A stretch of 64,000 nucleotides of DNA from CADEEN01 sp963706685 (GTDB lineage: Bacteria; Pseudomonadota; Gammaproteobacteria; Burkholderiales; Burkholderiaceae_C), in contig CAVPMY010000005.1 of the NCBI GenBank assembly GCA_963706685.1, forward strand, positions 744,001-808,000. Reading direction: 5' to 3'. Below are positions 26,066 to 34,212 of the stretch, in pieces (position 1 is the stretch's first letter; each line of letters begins with the position of its first letter). Position numbers and translations under genes: made by a program. The notes under the pieces were generated by a model, which made no database searches, was not told the origin of the DNA, and was given only the letters and a program-made list of their open reading frames with translations.

Positions 26066-26123
26066 GGTCGTCAGCCGCGACGCCTGGAGCCCGCCGCCAA
26101 CGGTGCCGGTTCGGCGACGCCGC

Positions 26124-26306
26124 TCAGGCGTCGGCCTTGGTCTTCAGCACCTTGCGCCCGCGGTAAAAACCTGTCGGGCTGATGTGGTGACGCAGATGCG
26201 TCTCGCCGGTGGTCGGCTCGACGGCGGTGCCGGGCGTGACCAGCGCGTTGTGCGAGCGATGCATGCCGCGCTTGGACGGCGATTTCTTGTTCTGCTGAAC
26301 GGCCAT
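26124..26306 (-). CDS. rpmF: 50S ribosomal protein L32
   Basis: The 60-residue basic protein begins MAVQQNKKSPSKRG and contains MHRSHNAL and HHISPTGFYRGRKV, the standard L32 pattern. The zinc-binding cysteines of some L32 proteins are absent, as is usual for the Proteobacterial form. A clear ribosome binding site (AAGGAG on the minus strand, at about 26313-26318) precedes the ATG. The gene is followed by plsX. Confidence 0.97.
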   Translation of the reverse strand: MAVQQNKKSPSKRGMHRSHNALVTPGTAVEPTTGETHLRHHISPTGFYRGRKVLKTKADA

Positions 26307-26453
26307 GAGAATCTCCTTCAGGGCGGGTGGCGGACCCTGCCGGAAGCGTCATTGATAAGGTGGGTCGGGATTCGCTGGCCGCGACCGAACAGCGATCAAC
26401 CGGCTGCTTGTGCGTCCCGCGAAAAGCCGTGGAGTATAGCAGCGGGGCCCGGT

Positions 26454-26996
26454 TCATTGGCCGCCGCCGCGCTTGAGCATCGCCAGGGCCGCAAAGGGGT
26501 GCTCCGCCGAGACGTCCTCCAAAGCGTCGACAACCGGTGCCGAAGCCAATGGCGCCGGGCACTGCTCGTGCATGGGCACGATCGGCAGCGCCAGCAGCAA
26601 CTCGTCTTCGACCAAGGCCTGCAGATCGAACTGGCGCGACAACGCCAGCACATCCTCCAGGCTGTCGGCGTCGAGCGCGGCAGCTTCGTCTTCGGTCGGC
26701 ACGAAGCGGAAGGCACGGTCGACGTCGAGCGTCAGCAAAACCGGCTGCAAGCAGCGCTGACACTCGCGCGCCAGGCGCGCATGGGCCCGCAGACGCAGCC
26801 AGGCCTGCGACGAACCGCCAGGCTCACGGCGCTGTTCGAATTGCGCCGCCCATTCAACGGGCACATCGACCGCAACGGCCACACCGTCGGCCAGGCGGAC
26901 CAGTTCGGACAGCGGCGGCCGGCCCGCGTACTCGGCGCCGGCCGCCGCTGCGGCGGCCACGTCAAGCCGCCGAAGGTTACGCACACGGGTCGTCAT
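26454..26996 (-). CDS. yceD: YceD/DUF177 family protein (23S rRNA accumulation protein)
   Basis: The 180-residue protein has the two-cysteine motif of the DUF177 family (ECQRCLQP, about 87-94) and an acidic second half. In E. coli, YceD precedes rpmF and is linked to 23S rRNA accumulation; the mechanism is unclear. Here it also precedes rpmF, by 147 bases, on the same strand. It is divergent from maf, with a 45-base gap that must hold both promoters. Confidence 0.85.
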   Translation of the reverse strand: MTTRVRNLRRLDVAAAAAAGAEYAGRPPLSELVRLADGVAVAVDVPVEWAAQFEQRREPGGSSQAWLRLRAHARLARECQRCLQPVLLTLDVDRAFRFVPTEDEAAALDADSLEDVLALSRQFDLQALVEDELLLALPIVPMHEQCPAPLASAPVVDALEDVSAEHPFAALAMLKRGGGQ

Positions 26997-27041
26997 GGAG
27001 CCAGTTTACGGCGCCGTCAACACTGGCCCGACAATGGCCCC

Positions 27042-27632
27042 ATGCCTGCGCCGCGCCTGATCCTGGCCTCCACCTCGCGTTACCGGCGCGGCTTGCTGGA
27101 GCGCCTGCGCCTGCCGTTTGATGTGATGTCGCCCGGCGTCGATGAATCGCCGCTGCCCGACGAGGCGCCTGCGGCCCTGGCGATCCGCCTGGCGCTGGCC
27201 AAGGCGCAAGCGGTGGCGGCGCAGGCCGTCGACGCAGTGGTCATCGGCAGCGACCAGGTGGCCGACCTCGATGGCCAGGCGATCGGCAAGCCGGCCACCC
27301 ACGGCCGCGCTGCGTCGCAGCTCGCTTTGATGAGCGGGCAGCGCGTGGTCTTCCACACCGCAGTGGCCGTGGTCCGCCGCGACCGCGGGTTCGAGCGCGC
27401 ATTGCTGGCCCCGGTGACAGTGCACTTTCGCGCGCTGAACGCCGCTGAGATCGAACGCTACCTGCAGCTCGACGAGCCCTATGACTGCGCCGGCAGTGCC
27501 AGGAGCGAAGCGCTCGGCGTGGCACTGCTCGACAGCATTGATTCCGATGACCCGACGGCGCTGATCGGTCTGCCGTTGATCCGCACCTGCGCCCTGCTGC
27601 GCGAGGCGGGGCTCGACCCGCTCGGCGCATGA
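27042..27632 (+). CDS. maf: Maf-like nucleotide pyrophosphatase, YceF subfamily (7-methyl-GTP)
   Basis: From ATG 27042 the protein has 196 residues. The Maf motif LILASTSRYRRGLLERL is at the N-terminus, the catalytic Asp sits in VIGSDQVADLDG, and GSARSEALG and LIGLPL follow. The YR after the ST pair, the DQVADLDG form and the RSEALG stretch place it in the YceF subgroup, which in E. coli hydrolyses 7-methyl-GTP. Its neighbour yceD is also the E. coli neighbour. The frame stays open far upstream (to 25779) only as an antisense shadow of plsX. It overlaps the next gene by four bases. Confidence 0.92.
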   Translation: MPAPRLILASTSRYRRGLLERLRLPFDVMSPGVDESPLPDEAPAALAIRLALAKAQAVAAQAVDAVVIGSDQVADLDGQAIGKPATHGRAASQLALMSGQRVVFHTAVAVVRRDRGFERALLAPVTVHFRALNAAEIERYLQLDEPYDCAGSARSEALGVALLDSIDSDDPTALIGLPLIRTCALLREAGLDPLGA

Positions 27633-28405
27633 CGGCGCTGCCGGGTCAGGGCAGTCTGCTGCTGGTACCCAACATGCTCGACCTCGGCACGGCCCACGCG
27701 CCGCCGCTCGATTCGCTGCTGGGCACCGATGTCATCGCCGAAGCGGCGCGGCTGACGCATTGGGTGGCCGAAGATGCCAAGATCGCACGCGCCTTCCTCA
27801 AGCGTGTGGCCGGGCATACAGCGCTGGCCTTGCCTTTGCAGGCCATCCAGATCGACGAGCTGCCGCGCCCGCCAAAGGGCCGCGCCGCACCGCCAGATCC
27901 GCGCCAGGTGAGCGCTCTGCTCGCCCCCGCAATGCAGGGCCACGACATCGGCCTGATCAGTGATGCCGGCCTGCCCGCCGTGGCCGACCCGGGGGCACTG
28001 TTGGTGGCGGCAGCGCATGCAGCGGGTCTGCGGGTCTGGCCGTTGGCCGGGGCCAGTTCGCTGCTGTTGGCCTTGGCGGCCAGCGGCCTGAACGGCCAGT
28101 GCTTCGCCTTCACGGGATACCTGCCCACCGAAGCTGCCGAGCGCGCGACGCGGGTGAAGATGCTGGAAGCCACGTCGCGGCGCGAGCGGCAGACACAGAT
28201 CGCCATCGAGACGCCCTACCGCAACGCCACCTTGGCCGCGGCGTTGATTGAAGTCCTGCATCCGGCAACGCGGCTGGCCATTGCCTGCGGCGTCACGCTG
28301 CCGGGCGGCTGGTGCGTGACTCGGCCGGTGTCGGACTGGCGCGCGGCGCCGCCGCAGTTCGCCGACAAACGCCTACCGGCGGTCTTCCTTTGGCAGGCGG
28401 GCTGA
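27629..28405 (+). CDS. SAM-dependent methyltransferase, RsmI-like tetrapyrrole methylase fold
   Basis: The 258-residue protein has the RsmI/TP-methylase pattern: LLLVPNMLDLG at the start, GHDIGLISDAGLPAVADPG near the middle (RsmI consensus SDAGTPLISDPG), and LAGASSLLLALAASGL. RsmI methylates the ribose of C1402 in 16S rRNA. The sequence is shorter than typical RsmI and differs in the N-terminal P-loop-like stretch, so it may be the second RsmI-like paralogue seen in many betaproteobacteria, with an unproven target. It overlaps maf (ATGA) and, tail to tail, the end of the vanZ-like gene by 33 bases. Confidence 0.8.
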   Translation: MTALPGQGSLLLVPNMLDLGTAHAPPLDSLLGTDVIAEAARLTHWVAEDAKIARAFLKRVAGHTALALPLQAIQIDELPRPPKGRAAPPDPRQVSALLAPAMQGHDIGLISDAGLPAVADPGALLVAAAHAAGLRVWPLAGASSLLLALAASGLNGQCFAFTGYLPTEAAERATRVKMLEATSRRERQTQIAIETPYRNATLAAALIEVLHPATRLAIACGVTLPGGWCVTRPVSDWRAAPPQFADKRLPAVFLWQAG

Positions 28406-28735
28406 GCCCGGCACACGCCACCACGCCACGGCGATGCCGACTGCGTCGGCAGCGAGGTCAGACAGTGAGGCCGAGCGGTTGGTCGGCAGCAGCGCCTGCG
28501 CCGCTTCGATGAACACGCCGTAGCCGAGCAGTGCCAACGCGAGCGCCCAGCCGGACGCAAAACCGGCGCGGCGGGCCAGCAACCACAGGCTGGCGAAATA
28601 CAACAGGTGCGCCACTTTGTCGGCGTGCGTGAACCACCTCTCCGGGGCCTGTTCGGAGGTCAGCGGACGCACTGCGAGCAACAGACCCACGCCCATCAGC
28701 ACGAACAGGAGCGTGCGCCAGCGGCGCGGCGTCAC
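28373..28735 (-). CDS. VanZ-like membrane protein
   Basis: The 120-residue protein, with a GTG start, has about four hydrophobic segments. It contains the VanZ-family pattern DKVAHLLYFASLWLL followed by a GVFIEAAQALLPTNRSASLSD type motif (here in part). The name comes from teicoplanin resistance in enterococci, but most members are of unknown function and this copy implies no resistance. The start overlaps the rhlE stop by four bases (GTGA). The 3' end overlaps the opposing methyltransferase gene by 33 bases. Confidence 0.8.
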   Translation of the reverse strand: MTPRRWRTLLFVLMGVGLLLAVRPLTSEQAPERWFTHADKVAHLLYFASLWLLARRAGFASGWALALALLGYGVFIEAAQALLPTNRSASLSDLAADAVGIAVAWWRVPGSARLPKEDRR

Positions 28736-30207
28736 GCCTTGCCGCCGCCCAAGAGCGCGGCAACCTTTTTCTTCGCCCGGATGTTGTGCGACCGCGCGCC
28801 GGGGGCCGGCTTGACGGCCGCGTCCCAGGCCGCGGGGACGACCGAGTCCTGGGCCTCGTAAGGCCGATCGAAGAACGGATCGGCCGGCGGCGATGGCCGC
28901 CGCGGCTCGACGCGCGGCGGCCGGGCGTCGCGCGAATCGCGTGGCGCGCGGCTGCTCGGCTCATCGTCGCGGCGCTCAGTCTGGTCGCGCAGCTGCGTCC
29001 GTCGAGGCCGATCGTCATCGAGCTCAAACGGCTCGATCTCGATCTTTCTCTTGATCAGCTTTTCGATGTCGGACACCAGCCGCGTATCGTCGCGCGCCAC
29101 CAACGTGATCGCCAGGCCCGAGGCGCCGGCGCGGCCCGTGCGGCCGATGCGGTGCACGTAGTCCTCGGCGTTGAACGGCACGTCGAAATTGAAGACTGCC
29201 GGCAGGTCGACGATGTCCAGCCCGCGCGCGGCGACGTCGGTGGCCACCAGCACATCGACCTCGCCGGCCTTGAAAGCCGCCAGCGACTTCAGGCGTTCAT
29301 CCTGCGACTTGTCGCCGTGCAGCGCCGCCGTTTTCAAGCCGTCGCGCTCGAAGGAGCGGGCCAGCCGTGCCGCGCCGAGCTTGGAGTTGACAAAGATCAG
29401 GGCCTGCGTGATCGAGCGCTGGCGCAGCGCCTGGCGCACGGCACGGCGCTTGTCGTCGTCGGCAACGCTGTAGAAATGCTGCTCGACGTTGGTCGCCGTG
29501 GCATTGGGCCGCGCCACCTCGACCGTCACCGGGTCTTGCAGGTAGCTTTGCGCCAGGCGGCGGATCTCCGGCGAGAACGTCGCCGAGAACAGCAGCGTCT
29601 GGCGCTGCTTGGGCAGGTACGACAGGATGCGCTGCAGGTCGGGCAAGAAGCCGATGTCGAGCATGCGGTCGGCCTCGTCGAGGACGACATACTCGACCTG
29701 GTGCAGCGCACAGTTCTTGCCTTCGATGTGGTCGAGCAACCGGCCCGGCGTGGCGATCAGCACCTCAACGCCGGCCTTCAGCTCGGCCGTCTGCGGCTTC
29801 ATGTCGACGCCGCCAAAGACGACCATCGAGCGCAGGCTCGAGCGCTTGGCGTACTTGGCGACGCTTTCGGCCACTTGCACGGCCAGCTCGCGCGTTGGCG
29901 TCAGCACCAGCGCACGCACCGGATGCCGCGCCGGCGAAGCGCTGGCGTTTTCGTGATTCATCATGCGCTGCAGCAGCGGCAGCGTGAAGGCGGCGGTCTT
30001 GCCGGTGCCGGTCTGCGCCGCGCCCATCACGTCCCGGCCCTCGAGCACGATCGGGATGGCCTTGGCCTGGATCGGCGTCATCGACGTGTAGCCACTGTCG
30101 GCCACGGCGGCCAGCAGCTTGGGGTCGAGGGCGAGGGTGTCGAAGCGCGGACCGGCCGCGGCAATGTCAGGCGGGGTGTTCCCGGCCACAAGGAGAGTTT
30201 CAGTCAT
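28732..30207 (-). CDS. rhlE: DEAD-box ATP-dependent RNA helicase, RhlE type
   Basis: The 491-residue protein has the full DEAD-box set: Q motif (TSMTPIQAKAIP), AQTGTGKT (64-71), PTRELAVQ, VLDEADRMLDIGF, SATFS, and HRIGRTGR. The C-terminal tail from about 400 is charged and Arg/Pro-rich, ending in a basic KKKVAALLGGGKA stretch that probably binds RNA. RhlE-type helicases help ribosome assembly and RNA decay, often with RNase E, also encoded in this window. The vanZ-like gene follows with a four-base overlap. Confidence 0.93.
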   Translation of the reverse strand: MTETLLVAGNTPPDIAAAGPRFDTLALDPKLLAAVADSGYTSMTPIQAKAIPIVLEGRDVMGAAQTGTGKTAAFTLPLLQRMMNHENASASPARHPVRALVLTPTRELAVQVAESVAKYAKRSSLRSMVVFGGVDMKPQTAELKAGVEVLIATPGRLLDHIEGKNCALHQVEYVVLDEADRMLDIGFLPDLQRILSYLPKQRQTLLFSATFSPEIRRLAQSYLQDPVTVEVARPNATATNVEQHFYSVADDDKRRAVRQALRQRSITQALIFVNSKLGAARLARSFERDGLKTAALHGDKSQDERLKSLAAFKAGEVDVLVATDVAARGLDIVDLPAVFNFDVPFNAEDYVHRIGRTGRAGASGLAITLVARDDTRLVSDIEKLIKRKIEIEPFELDDDRPRRTQLRDQTERRDDEPSSRAPRDSRDARPPRVEPRRPSPPADPFFDRPYEAQDSVVPAAWDAAVKPAPGARSHNIRAKKKVAALLGGGKA

Positions 30208-30216
30208 TCCGGCGCA

Positions 30217-31335
30217 TTATCGCCGCTCGAGCGGTTGAGGCCGCGTGACCATCAGCCGCAGCAGCCGCGGCGACCTGAAACGAACGATCCGCCAGTACAG
30301 CACCACGTAAGCCACGCCGAAGCCGATGATGCACCACGCCAGCACGGCGGTGTACCGCCACCAGAGCACGGCCGGCACGATCGACAGCATGCACAGCAGC
30401 CACAACACGGGTGAGGTCATCGAGTTGCGGCGCGTGCGCGCTTTGGCGCTGTCTCCAAGCGCCCAGCGCATGACACGTCGGTAGATCAAGGAGTGCAGGT
30501 GAATGCCATCGGGCAGGTGCGCCGGACGGTCGCGCAACAGCCAGCGCCGATAGATCGAGAACAGCGTCTCGAACACCGGATAGATGCACACCAGCAGAGG
30601 GAACAGCGGCGAGACCTCGGCATTGCGATTGAGCAGCAGGATGGACAGCTCGGCGACGAAGAAACCGAGGAAATAGGCCCCGCCGTCGCCCATGAAGATC
30701 AGCCCCGACGGGAAGTTCCAGATGAAGAACCCGAGCACCGCGCCCATCCCCGCCAGGGCAATCGTCATCACCAGCGGGTCATCGACCTGAAAGGCGACAT
30801 AGGCGACCGCGCCGAGCATCAGCATCACGCACATCGAGGCCAGACCGTTGAAGCCGTCAATGATGTTGATGGCGTTGGCGATGCCGGTGACGGCGAACAC
30901 CGTCACCACCAGGGACCCCAGCGCGAAGCCGACCACCCAATCGAGACCGGGAATCGTGGTGTAGCGAAGTCCCAGGTCGAGCACGAAGAACGCGAAAGTG
31001 GCCGACAGCGCGGTGGCCACCAGTCGCCCGCGCGGCGTCACGGCCTCGCTGCAGTCCTGGATGAACCCGGCAACGAAGGCCGGCGCGGCACAGGCCAGCA
31101 AGACGGCACCGACGATGCCGGCGTCGCGACGCCCGCCGACCCACTGCCATGCCACCCAGGCGCACAGGGCCAGAAAAATGGCCAGGCCGCCGACACGCGG
31201 CACGGGCGCCTCATGCACCTTCTGCGGTTTGGAGAAGTCATGGTCGCCCGTGCGACTGCGGTGCAGGTTCGCGGAGCGAACAAGCAGCAGCGTCATGACG
31301 GCCGAGACGGCAAAGGAGATCAGGAACTCGATCAC
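30217..31335 (-). CDS. WecA/MraY-family undecaprenyl-phosphate glycosyl-1-phosphate transferase
   Basis: The 372-residue protein has about ten membrane segments. The family signatures are NIIDGFNGLA (catalytic Asp region), FMGDGGAYFLGF and the cytosolic loop DGIHLHSLIYRR, which replaces the HIHH-type motif of WecA. Such enzymes move a sugar 1-phosphate (often GlcNAc or GalNAc) onto undecaprenyl phosphate, the first step of an Und-PP-linked glycan. The start is GTG 31335, overlapping a tiny upstream open frame by four bases. It is divergent from the kps-type export genes, suggesting it primes the polymer they export. Sugar specificity is not readable. Confidence 0.88.
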   Translation of the reverse strand: MIEFLISFAVSAVMTLLLVRSANLHRSRTGDHDFSKPQKVHEAPVPRVGGLAIFLALCAWVAWQWVGGRRDAGIVGAVLLACAAPAFVAGFIQDCSEAVTPRGRLVATALSATFAFFVLDLGLRYTTIPGLDWVVGFALGSLVVTVFAVTGIANAINIIDGFNGLASMCVMLMLGAVAYVAFQVDDPLVMTIALAGMGAVLGFFIWNFPSGLIFMGDGGAYFLGFFVAELSILLLNRNAEVSPLFPLLVCIYPVFETLFSIYRRWLLRDRPAHLPDGIHLHSLIYRRVMRWALGDSAKARTRRNSMTSPVLWLLCMLSIVPAVLWWRYTAVLAWCIIGFGVAYVVLYWRIVRFRSPRLLRLMVTRPQPLERR

Positions 31336-31544
31336 CTGAGGATTCTAGGCACAGCGCAACCGCCAGAATCCCGCTCCCCTTGGTGCGCCCGCCGCACGTC
31401 AAGGTCGTGCGTCGGATCCGGATGCTGATCGGCCCAGCGCATCACGGCCAGCGCAAGTGCGCACGAAGCGACGAAAGCGCCCACAGAAGCGGGCTTGGCA
31501 GGCAGTGCGTCGGTCAGCGGCAACGAGCCGAAGCCCCTGCGCAA
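31332..31544 (-). CDS. Possible small membrane protein upstream of the WecA-like gene
   Basis: A 70-codon frame with a TTG start contains one hydrophobic segment (about 20-35, ASVGAFVASCALALAV) followed by a charged tail. Its stop overlaps the GTG of the next gene by four bases (GTGA), the coupling pattern seen throughout this window. No family is recognised, and the frame could be chance in GC-rich DNA. It occupies most of the space between the two divergent transcription units, so it competes with the promoter region of kpsM. Confidence 0.25.
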   Translation of the reverse strand: MRRGFGSLPLTDALPAKPASVGAFVASCALALAVMRWADQHPDPTHDLDVRRAHQGERDSGGCAVPRILR

Positions 31545-31580
31545 TCAAGCACAATAGCGGGCCACGCCCTTTGATACACG

Positions 31581-32390
31581 ATGCAACTGCCCAGTTTTTC
31601 CCTCACCGCACCGAGAAGCTCTTGGCAAATTCAGCGCACCGTGGTCTTTGCATTGGTGGTCCGGGAACTGAAGGCTCGTGTCGGCAGCCAGTGGATAGGA
31701 ATGATGTGGCTGGTGTTCGAGCCCCTGGCGAACGTGGCCATGATCCTGCTCGTTTACACCGTTGTGCGGCACACCAGTCGCCCCGGACAGGAGGTGCCGG
31801 TGTTTCTGGTGGTTGGCCTCTTGCCCTTTTTCACTTTTCGCAACCTGGCACTGCGCGTTGGCGACGCCGTCAGCAGCAACCGCGGCCTGTTTGCGTATCG
31901 ACACGTCAAGCCCGCCGACACGCTCGCGGCACGCGCCATCGTCGAAGTGCTGCTCAACACGCTGGTTTATGCGACGTTGTTGATCGGCCTGGGCTTGCTT
32001 GGCTACCAGTGGCTGCCACGGGCACCGATGGAACTCATCGGCGTCAGCGTGCTGATCTTGTGCCTGGGCTTCGGCATGGCGCTGGTGATTTCGGTGGCGA
32101 CATTGAATCGACCCAAGGTGCGTAGTGTCGTCGGACTGATGTTCTTTCCGATGTACTTGCTGTCGGGCGTGTTGTTCCCCCTTCAGTCCGCGCCGCCCGC
32201 AGCACGGGAGTGGCTGCTTTGGAACCCGGTGCTCCACCTGATCGAGCTGTCGCGCCACGAATTCCTCGACCATTACCCGCTGCTTGATCGCGTTTCGGTC
32301 GGCTATGCGTTCATTTGCTCCGTTGGCGTACTCGCACTTGGCTTGGCGATGTACCGCCTGGAACGCCACCGATTGCGCGCGGGGTTTTGA
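31581..32390 (+). CDS. kpsM: Polysaccharide ABC transporter, permease (KpsM/Wzm type)
   Basis: The 269-residue protein has six predicted membrane segments in the ABC-2 arrangement. It contains the amphipathic N-terminal stretch ALVVRELKARVGSQWIGMMW and a late SGVLFPLQSAPPAAREWLLWNPV loop (given in part), typical of capsule exporters. It forms the inner-membrane channel moving a finished polysaccharide from the cytoplasm. It is first in the rightward block; kpsT follows after four bases. The promoter should lie within 31336-31580. Confidence 0.92.
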   Translation: MQLPSFSLTAPRSSWQIQRTVVFALVVRELKARVGSQWIGMMWLVFEPLANVAMILLVYTVVRHTSRPGQEVPVFLVVGLLPFFTFRNLALRVGDAVSSNRGLFAYRHVKPADTLAARAIVEVLLNTLVYATLLIGLGLLGYQWLPRAPMELIGVSVLILCLGFGMALVISVATLNRPKVRSVVGLMFFPMYLLSGVLFPLQSAPPAAREWLLWNPVLHLIELSRHEFLDHYPLLDRVSVGYAFICSVGVLALGLAMYRLERHRLRAGF

Positions 32391-32394
32391 CCAG

Positions 32395-33084
32395 GTGCTG
32401 AAACTCGACAACGTCACCAAGTGGTACCCGTCGCCGCGCGGCCGCAAGTATGTCTTCCGTGACATGAACTTCAGTTTCCCGGAAGGGGCCAATGTCGGCA
32501 TGATCGGACGCAACGGCGCCGGCAAGTCAACTCTGCTCAGGCTGATCTCCGGCACCGAACGCCCGAACCAAGGGCACATCCTCACCGACAAGCGTTTGTC
32601 ATGGCCTGTCGGCTTGTCTGCCGGGCTGCATGGCGCACTGACCGGGCGCGAGAACGTCAATTTTGTAGGCCAGATCCACGGCGTCAGCGGCCGTGCACTG
32701 CGTGAGATGGTGGCGTTCGTGTACTCGTTCGCTGACATTGGCGACTACTTCGAACTGCCCATCCGCAGCTATTCGTCGGGCATGCGGGCACGGCTCGCCT
32801 TCGGCCTCAGCATGGCATTCGACTTTGACTACTACTTGATCGACGAGGTCATGGTCGTGGGCGACGCACAGTTCAGAAGCAAGGCGCACGACGTGATGTC
32901 GCAGCGGCTGCAGCGCTCCAACGTGATCATTGTTTCGCACAGCATGTACTACATACGCACCTACTGCAACGTCGTCGTCCTGGTGGACCGCGGCAGCACG
33001 ACCGTGTTCAAAGACGTCGAAGAAGGCATCAGAGCCTACGAGGCGGACATCCCGGCCGCCAGCGTGGAGCTGCAGGATTCCTGA
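32395..33084 (+). CDS. kpsT: Polysaccharide ABC transporter, ATPase (KpsT type)
   Basis: With GTG 32395 as start the protein has 229 residues. Walker A is GRNGAGKST, the ABC signature is YSSGMRARLAFG, Walker B is YYLIDEVMVVGD, and the switch His lies in IIVSHSMYY. The short length means there is no C-terminal glycan-binding domain like that of Wzt O-antigen exporters, so it is of the KpsT capsule type that does not read a terminal cap. The frame is open further upstream inside kpsM, but without similarity. kpsE follows after one base. Confidence 0.93.
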   Translation: MLKLDNVTKWYPSPRGRKYVFRDMNFSFPEGANVGMIGRNGAGKSTLLRLISGTERPNQGHILTDKRLSWPVGLSAGLHGALTGRENVNFVGQIHGVSGRALREMVAFVYSFADIGDYFELPIRSYSSGMRARLAFGLSMAFDFDYYLIDEVMVVGDAQFRSKAHDVMSQRLQRSNVIIVSHSMYYIRTYCNVVVLVDRGSTTVFKDVEEGIRAYEADIPAASVELQDS

Positions 33085-33085
33085 C

Positions 33086-34207
33086 ATGATGCGGTTCTTT
33101 TCCAAACTCACCCCGCTGCGACTGGCACTCGCCGTGGTGGCGCTGCCGGTGGCAGCTTCAGCCGCGTACTCGTTCCTGCTGGCGCAAGACCGTTTTGTCA
33201 GCGAATCGACGATCGCCATGCGCGAAACGGGTGGCGGCGCTTCGAGCTCAGGGCTTCCGGGCGCGGCTTTCCTGTTGGCCAACCTGACGACACCCGCCCG
33301 AGAAGACGCACAGCTGCTGCAGACGTATGTGCGCTCGCTCGCGCTGCTGCAGCGGTTGGAGACACAGCAGGGGCTGCGCCGCCACTACGCCTCGGCCAAG
33401 CGCGACATCATTGCCCGTCTGTCCGATGACGCCAGCCAGGAGGACTTCCTCGACTACTTTCACAAACGGGTGACGGTACAGGTCGACGAGATCTCCTCGA
33501 CGCTCAATATTCAGGTTCAGGGCTTCGATCCCCAATTCGCTCAGCAACTCAACAAGGCACTGCTGGCCGAGTGCGAGCGTTTCGTCAACGAGGTGTCGCA
33601 GAACCTGGCGCGCGAGCGCCTGGGCTTCGCCGAATCGGAGCTGTCGCGGGCCGCCGGGCGATTGGAAACGAGCAAGCAAGCCTTCCTCGAGTTTCAGAAC
33701 CGAAACAAGTTGCTTAACGCGCCCGCTGAAGCGGAGGCCAAGGTGGCCCTGATCGCAGACTTGACAACGCAAGTCGCCCGTACCGAGGCCGAGTTGCGCA
33801 CGATGCAGTCCTACCTGAACAAGGATGCCTATCCGGTGCGCGCGCTGGAGGGTCAGCTCAGTTCGTTGCGCAAGCAGCTCGACGTGGAACGCGGGCGCGC
33901 CGCCGGCGGTGGTGGCACCAAGACGCAGGCGCGCATCAATGCGCTGGCGGCGGACTACCAAACACTGGAGCTGCAGACCGGCTTTGCGCTCGACGCTTAC
34001 AAGCTGGCGCTGGCAGCGGTGGAGAGTGCGCGCATCGATGCCAGCCGCAAGCTCAAGGACGTGGTCGTCATCGACCCGCCGTCTCTGGCCGAGACCGCAC
34101 TGCTGCCAAAGCGGCTGTACAACGTGACGGCAATGCTTGTCGTGACATTGATGCTGTACGGCGCACTGCGCTTGATCGTGGCCACGATCAACGAACACCA
34201 GGATTGA
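33086..34207 (+). CDS. kpsE: Capsule export inner-membrane protein (KpsE/PCP-3 type)
   Basis: The 373-residue protein has an N-terminal membrane segment (about 11-32), a long periplasmic part and a C-terminal membrane segment (about 345-365). The middle (about 170-320) is strongly heptad-like (LARERLGFAESELSRAAGRL, then ETSKQAFLEFQNRNKLL), predicting a coiled coil. This matches the KpsE/CtrB/BexC co-polymerase class, which links the ABC transporter to the outer-membrane channel. The kpsD-type gene follows. Confidence 0.9.
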   Translation: MMRFFSKLTPLRLALAVVALPVAASAAYSFLLAQDRFVSESTIAMRETGGGASSSGLPGAAFLLANLTTPAREDAQLLQTYVRSLALLQRLETQQGLRRHYASAKRDIIARLSDDASQEDFLDYFHKRVTVQVDEISSTLNIQVQGFDPQFAQQLNKALLAECERFVNEVSQNLARERLGFAESELSRAAGRLETSKQAFLEFQNRNKLLNAPAEAEAKVALIADLTTQVARTEAELRTMQSYLNKDAYPVRALEGQLSSLRKQLDVERGRAAGGGGTKTQARINALAADYQTLELQTGFALDAYKLALAAVESARIDASRKLKDVVVIDPPSLAETALLPKRLYNVTAMLVVTLMLYGALRLIVATINEHQD

Positions 34208-34212
34208 GCTCA

